NCBI RefSeq assembly: GCF_024139115.2
Contig: NC_085141.1
Span: 170,388,994 to 170,452,993, forward strand
DNA: 64,000 nucleotides
DNA from: Armigeres subalbatus
Taxonomy: Eukaryota; Arthropoda; Insecta; Diptera; Culicidae
Direction: 5' to 3'
Within the stretch, counting starts at the first letter, position 1; every line of letters begins with the position of its first letter. Positions 44,447 through 57,373 of this stretch are shown here, in pieces. The translations under genes and the position numbers were made by a program. The notes under the pieces were generated by a model. The model had not been told where the DNA came from and searched no databases. It was given only the letters and a program-made list of their open reading frames with translations.

Positions 44447-44535
44447 TTTCGAGACCGGGAATCGAACCCAGCCACCTTCAGAATGGTGTTGCTGCTTTGT
44501 AGCAGCCCATCTTACCGCACAGCTAATGAAGGCCA
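44447..44535 (-). mobile_element. Head of SINE family A
   Basis: On the minus strand: ggccttcattagctgtgcgg, taagatgggctgctacaaag and ggctgggttcgattcccggt. The element is cut immediately after the B box, where an A-rich run (44440s, as T on the plus strand) follows. Confidence 0.8.
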
Positions 44536-44909
44536 TGTGTTCTTACATTTGTAAAATTTATGAGTAGGTACAGGAATCATAAGAGTGAATGGTCCTAGAA
44601 AAAAGCCCATCTATCGGCAGCTGCGGAATTGCATCGTGTAGTCCCGCCTGCAACGATGTGAGATGTGAATAAACTATTGATGTTGGATAACCCGTTTCTT
44701 AATCTATGTGTGCAAACCAGTAGTACAGCTGCACAAGCGTTGGATAATTTAATAATTTGACAATTATAGTTTTTTTGTAATAGCGGTACCATAGGATAAG
44801 TTAATTTATTATTGATGTGTTGTGATACTTGATGTATGAACACAAAACGGAATGGCAAACATCATATGGTTCAAGGTAGCTGAGATTAGCGTACAGCTGA
44901 CATCATCTT

Positions 44910-47900
44910 CTCACATTTCATTTATTTAGTCTACATCTAAACAGATAATACTGAATCAACAATTTGACGCCCACAATACACGGTTCGAGGCCGCATCTCT
45001 CCATCCTCGAATACGACCCACGCTCATAAGTCGTTTTGCACCTGGTCTGCCCATCTCGCTCGCTGCGCTCCACGTCGTCTCATGCCTGCCGGATCGGGAA
45101 GCGAACACCATCTTTGCAGGGGTTGCTGTCCGGCATTCTTGCAACTTTATCACCCTGCCATCGTGCCCTTCCGACTTTAGCTACCTTCTGGATAATTGGT
45201 TCGCCGTAGAGCTGGGCGAGCTCGTAGTTCATTCTTCGCCGCCACACACCGTCCTCTTGCACACCGCCATAAATGGTCCTAAGCACCCGTCTCTCGAATA
45301 CTCCGAATACTTGCAAATTCCCCTCGAGCATTGTCCATGTTTCATGTCCGTAGAGGACAACCGGTCTTATTAGCGTCATGTACATGACACATTTGGTGCA
45401 TGGGCGAACCTTTTTTGACCGCAGTTTCTTCTGTAGCCCGTAGTAGGCCCGACTTCCACAGATGATGCGCCTTCGTATTTCACGACTAACATTGTTATCA
45501 GCCGTTAGCAAGGATCCGAAGTAGACGAATTCCTCGACCACCTCGAAGGTATCCCCGTCTTTCGTAACACTGCTTCCCAGGCGGGCCCTGTCGCGTTCAG
45601 TTCCGTCCACAAGCAAGTACTTTGTCTTTGACGCATTCACCACCAGTCCAACTTTTGTTGCTTCACGTTTCAGGCGGGTGTACAGTTCTGCCACCTTTGC
45701 AAATGTTCGGCCGACAATGTCCATATCATCCACGAAACAAATAAATTGACTGAATCTGTTTAAAATCGTACCCGGCTGTTACACCCGGCTCTCCGCATGA
45801 CACCTTCTAGCGCAATGTTGAACAACAGCCACGAAAGTCCATCACCTTGTCTTAGTCCCCGGCACGATTCGAACCAACTGGAGTGTTCGTCCGAAATCTT
45901 CATACAGTTTTGCACACCATACACCGTATCTTTGATCAGCCTGGTAAGCTTCCCAGGAAGCTGTTCTCGTCCATAATTTTCCATAGCTCTACGCGGTCTA
46001 TACTGTCGTATGCCGCCTTGAAATCAACAAACAGATGATGCGTTGGGACCTGGAATTCACGGCATTTTTTGAAGGATTTACCGTACAGTAAAGATCTGGT
46101 CCGTTGTCGAGCGGCCGTCAAGGAAGCCAGCTTGATAGCTTCACGAACTCATTCACTAATGGTGACAGACGACGGAAGATGATCTGGGATATCACTTTGT
46201 AGGCGGCATTAAGGATGGTGATCGCTCGAAAGTTCTCACACTCCAGCTTGTCGCCTTTCTTGTAGATGGGGCATATAACCCTTCCTTCCACTCCTCCGGT
46301 AGCTGTTCGGTTTCCCAGATTCTGACTATCAGTTTGTGCAGGCAAGTGGCCAGCTTTTCCGGGCCCATCTTGATGAGCTCAGCTCGATACCATCCTTACT
46401 AGCTGCTTTATTGGTCTTTGGCTGTTGGATGGCATCCTTAACTTCCCTCAAGGTGGGGGGCTGGTTGGCTTCCATCGTCCGCTGAACTGACGTAGTCATC
46501 TCCTCCGCTTCTTGACTTTCACTGCCTGTACTCTCAGCGCCATTCAAATGTTCTCGTAGTGCTGCTTCCACCTTTCGATCACCACACGTCCTTCAAGATG
46601 ATTCCATCCTTATCCCTGCACATCTTGGCTTGCGGCACGAAGCCTTTGTGGGATGCGATGAGCTTCTGATAGATCTTGCGTGTTTCTTGAAAACAGCACA
46701 GCTGTTCCATCTCAACGCACTCCGTTTTTTTCAGGCTTCGTTTCTTCTCCTGAAAAGGGCGGGTTTACTGTCTCTGTTTCCGTATATAGCGTTCCAAGTT
46801 CTGCTGATTCCCTTGCTGCAGCGTGACCGCCCGCGCTGCGTCCTTCTTTTCCAGAATTTGTCTGCACTCTTCGTCGAACCAATCGTTCCGTCGACTTCGT
46901 CCCACATACCCGACGTTACACTCTGCTGCATCGTTAATTGCTGCTTTAACTGTATTCCAGCAGTCCTCAAGAGGGGGCCCATCAAGCTCACTCCCTTCCG
47001 GCAACGCTGCCTAGAGAAGCTGTATGCACATCAGGTTGCTTCAGTCGTTCTAGGTCGTACCGTGACGGTCGTCAGTTCCGTACATTGTTGATGACGGATA
47101 GTTTTATGCGCAGTTTAACCATCATCAGATAGTGGTCAGAGTCGATGTTAGCGCCACGATATGTCCTGACGTCGATAATGTCGGAGAAGTGCCGTCCATC
47201 AATCAGAACGTGGTCGATTTGTGATTCTGTCTGCAGTGGTGATCTCCAGGTGTACCGATACGGAACGCTGTGTTGGAAGTAGGTGTTGCGAATGGCCATA
47301 TTCTTGAAGACAGTGAAATTAATTAGTCGTAGGCCGTTTTCGTTCGTCAGCCGGTGAGCGCTGAACTTTCCAATAGTCAGTCTAAGCTCCTCCTCTTGGC
47401 CAACCTGAGCGTTCAAATCTCCTATGATGATGACGGCCTGGGCAGCTATCGTACTCACGTTCCAGCTGCGCGTAGAATGCGTCCTTATCATCATCAGTGC
47501 TTCCAGAGTGTGGGCTATGGACGTTGATTATGCTGAAGTTGAAGAACCGGCCTTTGATCCTCAACCTGCATTCTCTCGTTGATCGGCCACCACCCGATCA
47601 CGCGCCTTTGCATGTCACCCATCACTATGAAAGCTGTTCCCAGCTTGTGTGTGGTGCCGCAGTTCTGGTAGATGGTATGATTACCTCTAAACGTTCGCAC
47701 CATTGATCCCTTCCAACAAACCTCCTGCAGCGCAGTTCCACGAACCGAGTTTCCAATCGCTAGTCCCTTTTCGTCGCAGTGGTCTTCGCCGATGGTTCCG
47801 GTCCGTACTCTCTTGTTGATTGTTCGTCGCGTGAGTTTTTTTTTTTGGCTGGCTTGCAGGGCCTGACACCGAACCCCCTGAATTTCCGGAGGACCATTCC

Positions 47901-48280
47901 TCCTTATTTCCGGTGGACCATGGTGCACAGTTTCACTTAGAGTCCCTCGCTGCCACTCGGACGATGATCAGCCGCCCCTAACATGGAGAACAGACGCTGT
48001 TGTAAGCCGATCCTGACATGGAGAACAGACGCTCAATAAGATTTGCACCTCCGGAAGGGCAAACCCCCCTTCCCAGTCAGCATACGACCATAGTTTCCCA
48101 CCAGGTTGGTTACCCGATCTTCCCTAAGGTTGCTCGTATCGGCCAGCACCGCGGGAGGTAGGGATGGGAGTTGCTGGGTAAGAGGCTAAGGACCGCGAGA
48201 TGGGGTCTATTTTATTCCTTCAGGTACGCGAAGTACCAATGGTACGCTTTACCCAGCATTGCCGTGCCCTTCTCACATAT
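44910..48280 (-). mobile_element. RTE-clade non-LTR retrotransposon, almost full length
   Basis: About 3.3 kb, the usual size for RTE elements, with a 5' leader, an endonuclease, an RT and a short AT-rich 3' tail (taaataaatgaaatgtga on the minus strand near 44915). The 5' leader contains an 18-bp word, acatggagaacagacgct when read on the plus strand, twice 35 bp apart (47981-47998, 48016-48033). The boundaries are approximate because I cannot see a target-site duplication. Mosquito JAM1 belongs to this clade, but I cannot confirm identity. Confidence 0.82.
44959..47928 (-). pseudogene. RTE ORF: apurinic-type endonuclease plus reverse transcriptase, frameshifted
   Basis: The endonuclease half starts near 47860 (HKLGTAFIVMGD). 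It continues with INVHSPHSGSTDDDKDAFY, IIIGDLNAQVG and QIDHVLIDGRHFSDIIDV, and ends its core with IDSDHYLMMVKLR, the SDH catalytic block. The RT half has KDGIELSSS (where active relatives read DGIPAEL), [35 protein letters not shown] with the first Asp, GLRQGDGLS and FVDDMDIVGR with the second catalytic pair, then a thumb with VVEEFVYFGSLLT. The C-terminus finishes at 44959 in another frame. At least six frame changes (for example near 47500, 46760, 46340, 46120, 45960 and 45090) make it inactive. It would nick DNA and copy its own RNA at the nick. Confidence 0.85.
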
Positions 48281-48296
48281 CTTCTTCTATTCTTAT

Positions 48297-48479
48297 TTTT
48301 TTATGTATAAATGAATTTCTGTATGTCTGACCCTCATATTTAAACAGCTGAACCCATCAACGTGCAAATTTGTATGCAGAAGAATTTGGGCAGGGGAAGA
48401 TTCATAAGATGGTTCGATACTCCGAAAATCTGAGAATTAATCAATTTTAGGCAAAATGAAATTCGTCGGGTCTGCAAGT
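48297..48479 (+). repeat. Unclassified interspersed repeat, same family as 11357-11735
   Basis: It runs from aaatgaatttctgtatgtct through gaccctcatattt, gcaaatttgtatgcag and gatggttcgatac to gaaattcgtcgggtctgc, the same order as the reverse complement of 11357-11735 with an internal deletion. Confidence 0.7.
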
Positions 48480-48488
48480 CTTCTTCTT

Positions 48489-48606
48489 ATATACATAAAA
48501 ATGAATTTCAGTCTGTCTGACCCTCATAGACACGGAAGGGTCTTAAGATGGTACGAGACCCCTCTCCCTCTGGAAGTGGAAATCCCATGCAAATGAAACA
48601 GCATTT
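48489..48606 (+). repeat. Second, partial copy of the same repeat
   Basis: atacataaaaatgaatttca, gtctgtctgaccctcataga and gagacccctctccctctgga repeat the first half of the preceding copy, placing two copies head to tail. Confidence 0.65.
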
Positions 48607-48871
48607 GGCATGTGAAAAAAAAAGAAGTTTTGAAGTTTGCTTTGTGCTTACATTTCACAGTGTTGTTTTTGTCGATTTCGTGTGCTTTTTAATAGCATCG
48701 TTTCTGTTGATTTGTTCGTTGTAGTTTGTACGAAGAAGACGTTAGATTTGAAAAGGGCTACTTTTGCGGAAACCTGTGAAAAGAATAAACCACCAAAAAA
48801 TGAGAAGATAATTTCACTTCTCCATCCAACCCAGATATACACCTAGTGTATTCGTTGTTGTTTGGTCTACA

Positions 48872-49060
48872 GGGGTCTCCAGTAGCCTTGCAACCAAAGG
48901 CGTACGATTGCCAATCCGGAGATAGCGAGTTATATTCTTGGTCCGGTCTAGGATGTTTTCGATGCGGGTATCGAAAAGGTTTCGATTAATAACTGAGGAA
49001 ATGTTAATAGAATACTAAGTTGAAAAGCAGACCAAGTTCCAGTTGGAATGTAGAGCCACC
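48872..49060 (+). mobile_element. SINE family B, internally deleted
   Basis: It begins ggggtctccagtagccttgc and has gccaatccggagatagcgag and a decayed B box. It resumes after a gap with taactgaggaaatgttaata and gaccaagttccagttggaat, and ends at tagagcc. It lacks about 95 bp of the body present at 9667-9947. Confidence 0.85.
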
Positions 49061-50134
49061 CCAGCCAATAAAAGGATATGCCAAACCCTTAGGATATGCA
49101 ACACAGACCTTACATAGCAACTCGATTAACTTAGCTGATGTCTGTATGTGTATGTGTATATTATACACACTTTTGGAACTGTGATATAAAAATAAAGCGA
49201 CATGGAAAATTCCATGGGTTTGGCAAGGGCCTAATTGTTTGCTATTGAAATTTAGTGCAATCGAACATAGTGTTCTAGAATTATTTGAAAAGCGTTGTTT
49301 TTACAGCTTTATCGCGATATTCAAAATATTTACTATGTTTACCTACTTGATTTGTCAATAAAAAAAAGCTCATTTTAACTGAATGCTGTGAGACGGTGTT
49401 TGGAGTCGATCTTTTTTATTTTTTTGAAACAAAAACAGAGTAGATAATACCTATCCTTTCGCATTACAGATTGTATTGAGAATAACAAAAAGAAACTGAA
49501 CTTCTCAAACAATTTTTGAGAGAAATTTCTTCATAAATTCCTGTGGTTATCCTTTGGGAATTCCTGCAGAAATTATTAAATAATTAAGCAATTTCTGTGG
49601 AAACTATTAGGCTTTTTCCTATTCTATTAGAATTTTTCACAAATTTTTTGCGCTTATCACTCTCGGAAAGCCCTTCAACAATTTCTTTCGGGAATACATG
49701 AGTAAGAGAGTGAGTCTTTTAGGTGAATTCCAGCCTTCCGGAAATTCTTTCATAAATTCAAGACGGAATTACTTTTGAAGAAGCACTTAAGGTTTTAATT
49801 TTTCGTAGCGAAATTCTGCAGAATATTCTCCAAGACGTACACATTTATTTATATACGAAAATTATTTTAAGCTTGGAATGTATTTACTTGTCATAAGCAG
49901 ACATCATGCACGCGTACAAAAAAGGATGAGATTGAGCAACGACTGCTACGCGCACATAAAATTTAGCGCGCGCGAGTCTCACGAAGCTTGTGACGAGTTT
50001 GTACAATTCCATTTAATTCCACTTCTTTGTTGTACCTTTGACAGATACATATTTCGTCTTCAGTGCCTCGTACTTGACTCAACTTGAAAGTTGATCTCAT
50101 CAGTAGCCTTCTGAGCTGCGGAGGACGATGGAGG
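49061..50134. other. AT-rich stretch, no gene recognised
   Basis: At 49520-49830 short GAATTCCT/AGAAATT words recur, a degenerate low-complexity pattern. No domain is visible in the 69-codon frame at 49878-50087. Confidence 0.45.
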
Positions 50135-50205
50135 TCCTTCGTAGCTTAGTAGGGAAAGCACCTGTCTAGGGTACTGGTTTCGTGGGGTCAAACCCCACCG
50201 AAGGA
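50135..50205 (+). ncRNA. tRNA-like cloverleaf, probably a SINE head or tRNA pseudogene
   Basis: Seventy-one bases fold as a cloverleaf: perfect 7-bp acceptor (TCCTTCG/CGAAGGA), D stem GCTT/AAGC, and an anticodon stem CCTGT/ACTGG with one T-T mismatch and loop CTAGGGT (anticodon AGG, which would be proline). The T stem GTGGG/CCCAC is perfect, with loop GTCAAAC. The acceptor sequence is not that of a normal tRNA-Pro, and the T loop has GTC in place of TTC. A working tRNA is therefore unlikely; a recent tRNA-derived retroposon head is more probable. Confidence 0.55.
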
Positions 50206-52489
50206 AGTGGTTACCCTCCGATGCAGTTGCTAACTAAATCTTTCACATGTTGTGCAATGGCACAAAGTGAGGAGCAGACATGGTAGTCTATCGTTCAATC
50301 AAGAAACAAAGTTAAAGGGCACTCCTGACAGAAGCCAAGTTTCAAAGTGCTCGCGTTATCGAGGGCACACAACTCGATAAGAAGACGCCGGACAACAGTC
50401 ATATTTGTTGATTCAGCTTTGCTGCGTCGCAGCATGCGTGAAAAAATAAAAAATGACGGTTGTGCCGTTACTCCATATCGAGTGGTGTATAGCTGCGAGC
50501 ACTTTTAAGTAATTCTGTCTGTAGTGACCTTAAATAGTTAAAATTAAAACATTTATACAAGGTGAAAACTGACCATGGTTTGAACTAAAATGTACTGTGA
50601 TTTGAACTTGTAAATGCAATCTAGTTCTATTGGTGTCCGTTGGTGGCATGCATGAAATTAGAATTATATTTAGGAGCTGCTACCAGTAGTTTAAATTATG
50701 GAACGAATTTAGTTCAAATCCTGATCGATAAAGTTCAAAAACTCAATTTCGTAATAATACAGTTTTTGCAATGAAATTAGACAATCTAGAATGTTTTAAG
50801 CAAGATGATGAACTAAGCTTTCATATAAACTAGAGTTTGCAGTAGTAACATTTATGTATAATAAAATAAATAAACTTTGTGTTGACGACTCTCGTCAAAC
50901 ACTTGCAATTGTAGTTAAAACCATGGCAGTCTATATGTCTCAATTAGTTAAATTTCGTTTCTTTCTTAGCACTTACACGTTCTGTGTTGCAACTACACAA
51001 TTTCGCATATGCCCAGTTCTTATACAGGTTTTGGTAGATTCTTATACAGAATTGTTAGAAAATCTAACAACCGCCGGTTGGGTGTACTTACTCCAATCTG
51101 CTCAACCGGTTCATCTAAGGCTAAACTAATGTCATTTCTACAATTAGGAACTTTAGAGCAATAATTTGGAATTCAAATATTTAGCATAAGTCATTTTTAG
51201 TAATTTGGCAAATCAACGTTATTGCTTTTGACAATTCGCTGTATCTAGTTCTCCTCTTTGTCAATAGTTTTAATGACAGCTTGAATGACGTTTCTAACTC
51301 TAGACCAACATTTGAAAAGGGCGTAACAGCCAACATTTATTTCTCCTGATTCTTTGTCCACACATACATATATAGTTATATATGTAGACGAAGAATTCCA
51401 GGAGGAACACAACTAGCAGTCTACGCTCTTACTCAACCCATGTTAATCTAGAACAAATACGCCGATTATTACATATCCTTCTGAGCTTTTCCAGAAAACC
51501 GCGTAAAAATCAGTATAAAATCTCCAAAATACGCGTAAAAAAGTCATCTAAATAATACGAGCCATGCTAAATTAACAAGTACAATAAATTCTATTGATTT
51601 TTAGCTTGGGCGCATATTAGCCATATTCTCTCACATCAACTTGACTGCCTATAAGCGAAGCAGTGTGAGACCGCCAATAAATTATCTTATTTCGTTATGG
51701 CTGACTTCGATTCGCATCGAACTTTTCCGAACGACTCGCAAACACGGTGACTTTACCGCGCTGGCGATTGGCCTTGGATTTCTTTTTGAAGCTGTCTTCA
51801 TTATTGCGGTCAAAAATGCAATTCTGTAGACACGTGAGCGAGATCAATGCTTTGAATTCGATGTGCAATAAGTGATGAAATGACGCTCGAAGGAAAAGAA
51901 CGGTAAATTCCAACCATTTGGCATTTCGACATAGACTTTTCATAAAAGCCTGTGGTAAATGTACCAACATCTTATTTCGATTAACTTCAAAGACGTTCAT
52001 AGAAACCTCCTAGAGTTCAGTGGTTCAAATTGAACCTTTTCTGCAGGCGACAGGGTTCGAATTCTGGTCACTAAATATATACTATTCTGTAATTAATGCA
52101 TGACTGCAATCAAGTTTGTATGAATCGTGGGCATTTGCGTTTGACGTTAGATTGTACAACTTTTTGATGAACCCTTCATGGCAAATCCTATCGATAACCA
52201 TTTTCAGGCCAAAAAGTTCAATGCCATTTCAGTCTCACATTTTTACCATTCATCTACTCGTTAAGTCAATTCGAAATGCCGAAAAACTTCGATCTGTCAA
52301 GGTCAGCATCCCAATGAAGCGTTTCGTCATGACCGATGACATGGTTCGCACCGCCATTTAGCAACCTTTTACCTAACCCAGCGATCAGTTCGCTGTCCTC
52401 TCATTCCAAAATGGCTTTTCACATTCAGTTCACCTTTCATGGTAAAACATGGCAAAGTGATTTTATTATTACCGCAGTTTGTTTATTTC
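50206..52489. other. No gene recognised
   Basis: Short frames only (91 codons at 50854-51129, 101 codons at 51695-52000 on the minus strand), without recognisable domains. A B-box-like gggttcgaattctgg at about 52048 lacks an A box. The stretch ends at the abrupt start of the second duplicated block. Confidence 0.45.
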
Positions 52490-53362
52490 CTGAGATTGCA
52501 GGTATGAAGCACGGCGGTGAATTACACAATAGAGTTTGAAATCATCTGCATACGAAACTTTGAGAGTCGATGGAGAAGTTTACATCGTTTAGATATAATA
52601 AGAAAAGGTATGGTCCGAGATGTTCCTTGAGGTACGCCTGATGTAACGTTGAAAGATGTTGATATATTATTTCCGATTTTGACAGACATTTTACGACCAA
52701 CTAGATAGGAACTGAGCCAATCTAAGATTTTTCCCTGAAAACCAAGTCGCTGCAGTTTGAACACCGCAATCTGATGATTAATTTTATCAAAGGCAGCTGA
52801 TAGATCAGTGTATACTGCGTCAACCTGAAGACGATTCTGTAGCGAGCGAGCTATAAACGATACGTACGATACGAGGTTTATGGATGTGGACCTCTTAGGG
52901 ATGAATCCATGTTGAGATTCAGTAATATAATTACTGCAGCTGTGTGTTAAAATGCTAGAACAATAACCTCGAGCAGTTTCGGATCCACGGTAATTTGAAA
53001 CTTCGCGTTTGTCTCCTTTATAGACTGGAAAGATGTAGGATGTTCCAAACATCTGGAAAAACTCAGAGCGTGAGAGATGTGTTGAAATGGCAGCCAATGG
53101 TGAAGATAGGGCAGTTGAGCACTTCTAAGATCAGTGAAGGACTCCGTCTGGTCCAGGATTGTCGAGCGTTTCAGTTTCGTACAAGCATTCATAACAGTTC
53201 GGCATCAATGAAAGGTGAGATCAAAAGTAGATAGAGTGGTAGCATTTAGTGCTGCAGAGATACTTGTTGTTCATCAAGAACCTCGTTAGTAAAAACACTG
53301 CTGAACTGCCTGCGGAAAAGTTCACAGATGTCCTTCGAAGAAGCCTCAGCATCACCGAGCGA
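52490..53362 (-). pseudogene. Nested non-LTR RT fragment, second block
   Basis: The minus strand carries the upstream part of the RT found at 20809-22478. Because the deletions fall in other places, the segment 52522-53097 is open where the first copy is broken, showing SQHGFIPKRSTS, VYTDLSAAFDKINH with the first catalytic Asp, WLSSYLVGRKMSV and SGVPQG. The second catalytic motif region is cut by the block boundary. It joins BEL DNA at the same point as in the first copy. Confidence 0.87.
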
Positions 53363-56300
53363 CATTTTTCGATATGTTCTGGTGCTTCTTCACGGGAGAG
53401 GAAAATCTGTTTCATCTTTGCCTTTTAGACGACGGATCATCAGCAACCTTGATGGAACACAGTTTGCTGAAGGAGTTGGACGAAGGTGAATCATACCAAC
53501 TGTGTCGGATGGACAGCAGATCACCAACGGCAAGAAACGAGCTTCATGATGCTTGTGTTGGAAATTCTGGAGTGCAAGAATCGAACGTCCATTGGATCCC
53601 GAAGGTGCACACGGTAAACAATCTTGCTCTACCCGGCAAACTCTGGCGATGGACGAATTGAAACGACGCTACCAACACCTGAATGACTTGCCAGTTGAGT
53701 CATATCAAACGTACCCGCGGATTCTTATCGTAGTTGACAATTGCCGTTTAGGTCACGCATTAGATAGCAGAGAGGAGTTTTACTTGTTTAGGCTGGATAG
53801 TTTCGGACCCTCTCTAACCCATCGCAATCAAATAATGCTTTCGCAGCGCATCACAACGTCCATCTGTATCCATGTTGTGTGCAAAACGACGTAGAACATG
53901 CACGTCGCAATGAAGTCATCAGGTATCAGAAACTTCTCGCTAGACAGCCTTGGTGTTATGAGTCCTATTAAACCGCTTCTATCGAAAGACGACGAGCGAT
54001 CGCAAAAGTTACTGGAATCCAAACGCACGTCAACGAAAGGCGCCAGAAACGGATTGCTTCGGCGGTACGACAGTGCGGCTTCAGACAGTAAAGACGACTG
54101 CGACGACTGGTATGTTTAGAGAAGCGAATGCAGCGTGATCCTGAACTAGCTGAGGTGTTGAAGCAGAAGATTAGGGACTATGAACGCAGAGATTACATCA
54201 GAAGCTGACAGAAAGCCAACTGTCTCAAAGATACGATCGTGTCTGGTACCTTCCCATATTTCCGTGGTGAATCCAAATAAGCCAGGAAAATACGCATAGT
54301 ATGGATGCAGCTGCCAAGGTTGCCGGAGTTTCCTTGAATTCTTTTTGCTCACCGGTCGATCACTCTCCCTCTTCCATCAGTCCTGCACCGATTCCGCGAA
54401 TTTCGAATCGCCATCACAGGCGATATTCGGAAATGTTCTACCAGGTGATGGTAAAAAAACCGATCAACAGGTCAGAGGTTCCTGTGCGTGACGGGGAACA
54501 AAACCGTAGCCCGGATGTACGTACGAAGGTGATGACGTTCGAGCTACTTGCTCGCCAAGCTGTGCGCAATGTGAAAAATCACAACGCTCAACGGTTTTGT
54601 GTACAGTTTCCACGGGCGGCCGAAGCGATAATCAAAGAGCACTACGTGGATGACATGTTGTCTAGTGAGGAGTCGGAAGAAGATGCGGCAAACTAGCGAA
54701 AGATGTCCGCTGTACACGCTGAGGCTGGTTCAGATACGCAATTGGCTATCTAACTAAAACGATTACGCGTGAGCTAGAAACGGAGCCTGAGAGAAAAGTA
54801 TGAATCTCTCAAGCGAGCGCGGAACAGAGAAAGTACTTGGTATGTGGTGGTGCACAATAAGCGATACATTTACATTTAAAGTTTCTCCGAGAATCGACGC
54901 CGATTTACTCCATGGTCGGATCATACCAACCAAAAGGCAGATCGAGTACTCTTATGATGATATACGACCCATTAGGACTGTTCAAACCTACTCCTGTTTC
55001 TGAAAATACTTCTTCAGGAGATTTGGCGTAGGTGTTGAATGGGATGATCGTATCAAGCCCGAGCAGTGCGAAAACTGGAAGACATGGTTACGAGTTCTCC
55101 CAAATGTAAAACCGTCTGCGTTCCCAGGTGTTACCGGATAAGTACCGGTATGGGAGTTAATAATGTTATGCAGCTTCACGTATTCGTTGGTGCGTCGGAA
55201 AACGGATTTGCGACGGTTGCTTATCTACGGTTTGAGGAAAAGGCGAAGTGGAATGCGCCCTGATCGGCGCGAAGACACGTGTAGCTCCATTGCGGTACGT
55301 GTCGATTCAGGCTGGAACTTCAAGCAGCAGTTATTGGAGCCCGCTTAGCAAACGAAATTATGGAGACTCGCGAAAACCTACACAAAGATTCTTTTGGTCA
55401 GATTCACGTGATGTCCTTTGCTGGCTTAATTCTGATCATCGAAATATATTCAGTTTGTCGGGTACGAGTCGAGCTGTTGAGAACAATGAGCCAAACAGTG
55501 GCACTGGATTGTCGAAATTGTAGCTGATGAAGCCACAAAATGGCAGAAGCTGCGGATCTTTCCTGATAGCCGATGGTTCCGTTGTCCAGAATTCCATGGA
55601 AATCAGAAGAGCAATGGCCCATCACAATGACAAAGTATGGTCAAACTGAAGAAGAAAGACGTCCGCACGTTCTGCATCATTTCGTCACACCGCGCTGTTC
55701 CAGTGGGAGGATTTTTCGAGCTGGAAGAGCTTGCTACGCCGCGTAGCATACGTGAAACGTTACCCAACCAACCTTCGCCGAAAGTTAACGAAAAGAATAC
55801 ATCACCGGTCCACTGACTCAAGAAGAACTAAAGGAGACTGAATTGTTTATTCAAAGCAGGTGCAGGAAGCTGAGTTTGCAGAGATCTTCTTCTTCTTCTT
55901 ATTGGCATTACATCCCACACTGGGACAGAGCGCCTTGCTAGTGTTCATTAAGCACTTCCACAGTTATTAACTGCGAGGTTTCTTAGCCAGGCATTTTTGC
56001 ATTCGATATCATGAGGCTAACACGATATTTTTCTAGGAAGTCGAGACAATTTCAATCGAAAATTGCCTAGACCGGCACCGGAATCGAACCAGCCACCCTC
56101 AGCATGGTCTGCTTTGTAGCGCGCGTCACGCAGCTAAGGAGACCCAGGCGCAGAGATATATTAACTGAAAAGCCGAAATCCATTCCGTGGAAGAAGTTGA
56201 TAAAAAGTAGCTCGCTTATAGACTTAGTCCATTTCTGGACAAAGACGGACTACTGCGAATGAAGGGCGAATCGACGCTTGCGAACTCGTCGATGAATGCA

Positions 56301-57080
56301 AAGCGCCTGATAATCCTACCTAAACGTCACCCAGTCACCGAACTCATTCTTGCCAGTGTTCACCAACAGTTCTTCCATAAATCATCAGACATCGCTAAAT
56401 GAAATCGTAGGTTCTACGTACCCAGATTCGCTCAAATACAGCCGTGTGCGCTCTCGTTGATCAAGTTTGCAAACCGTCAAACGATTCCAGCCGTACCGAA
56501 ATGTCTCCTCCACCTTCACGACTAAAGGCTTTCTGTCGACCGTTCCGTACATAGGTATAGACTACTTTGGACCAATGCATGTAGTAGTCGGTCGGAGGAC
56601 AGAAAGCTGGGGAGTGCTGATAACTGCCTGACTGTGAGCAATACATCTTGAGCTCGCCCATAGCCTCACGACGGACTCCTGCATCATCGCCATCCGGAAC
56701 TTCATAGCAAGAAGGGAAACCCTCTGGAAGCAATAAGCGACCGTGGAACAAATTTCATAGGAGCCAGTCGGGAACTGAAAAAAGCCTTGCTGCAGTTGAA
56801 TCAGGAAAAGCTTATGGAACATTTCATCACTTCTGACACCAAATGGTCGTTCAATCCATCTGCTTCTCCACACTTTGGTGGAGCTTGGGAACGCCTCGTT
56901 CAATCGGTAAAGAAAAACCTGAAGCACAACCAACTCCCACACCTACCGATGAACTTCTAGAAAACATGTTAGCCGAAGTTGAACTAACTATCAACTCACG
57001 GCAGTTGACAGAATTGCCGTAAAGCTGAAGTGTTGGACGTCGGCAACCGTAAGTACATCGGACCAGTGATTCCGAAGCAC
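53363..57080 (+). pseudogene. BEL pol, second block: protease, RT, RNase H and integrase fragments
   Basis: The same domain order as 22479-26281 is present, cut into many short frames by deletions. Readable words include FCLLDDGSSATLMEHSLL-like protease (about 53420-53480), EHYVDDMLSSEESEEDA for RT (about 54640-54690), HVFVGASENGF for RNase H (about 55180-55210) and the integrase core from DYFGPMHV-like bases at 56565 to AWERLVQS at 56885. The glycine at the first RNase H position is shared with the first copy, so it predates the duplication. No frame exceeds about 130 codons. Confidence 0.87.
55886..56146 (-). mobile_element. SINE family A, second-block copy
   Basis: The same insertion as 25085-25379, 261 bp against 295 bp. 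The right target-site duplication ggcgcagagat (56147-56157) is intact and the left one is shortened to gcagagat. Several short deletions hit the head and body. Confidence 0.9.
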
Positions 57081-57373
57081 TAGGGGAGTGTCACAACTTC
57101 TCGTTGCTTCGCACCGTACATCCATCCGCCGTAATGATACGTACCTGTTCGTGTCAACAGACCATTAAAAGTGGACGCGTCTTGAGATATAAACACCGAT
57201 AAACGTCAGCAGGGAAGAGTAGATGAATAATTGCAAGCAGAGAGTGTGTTCACAAACCAACTTAAAATACTATTTTCTTAATTCTACTTGAAATTATTGC
57301 TTATGATACTTAATAATATCCTAAGTGCATTATTTATTCTAAATGAACCACATAGCATGAATTGGTGGTCTCA

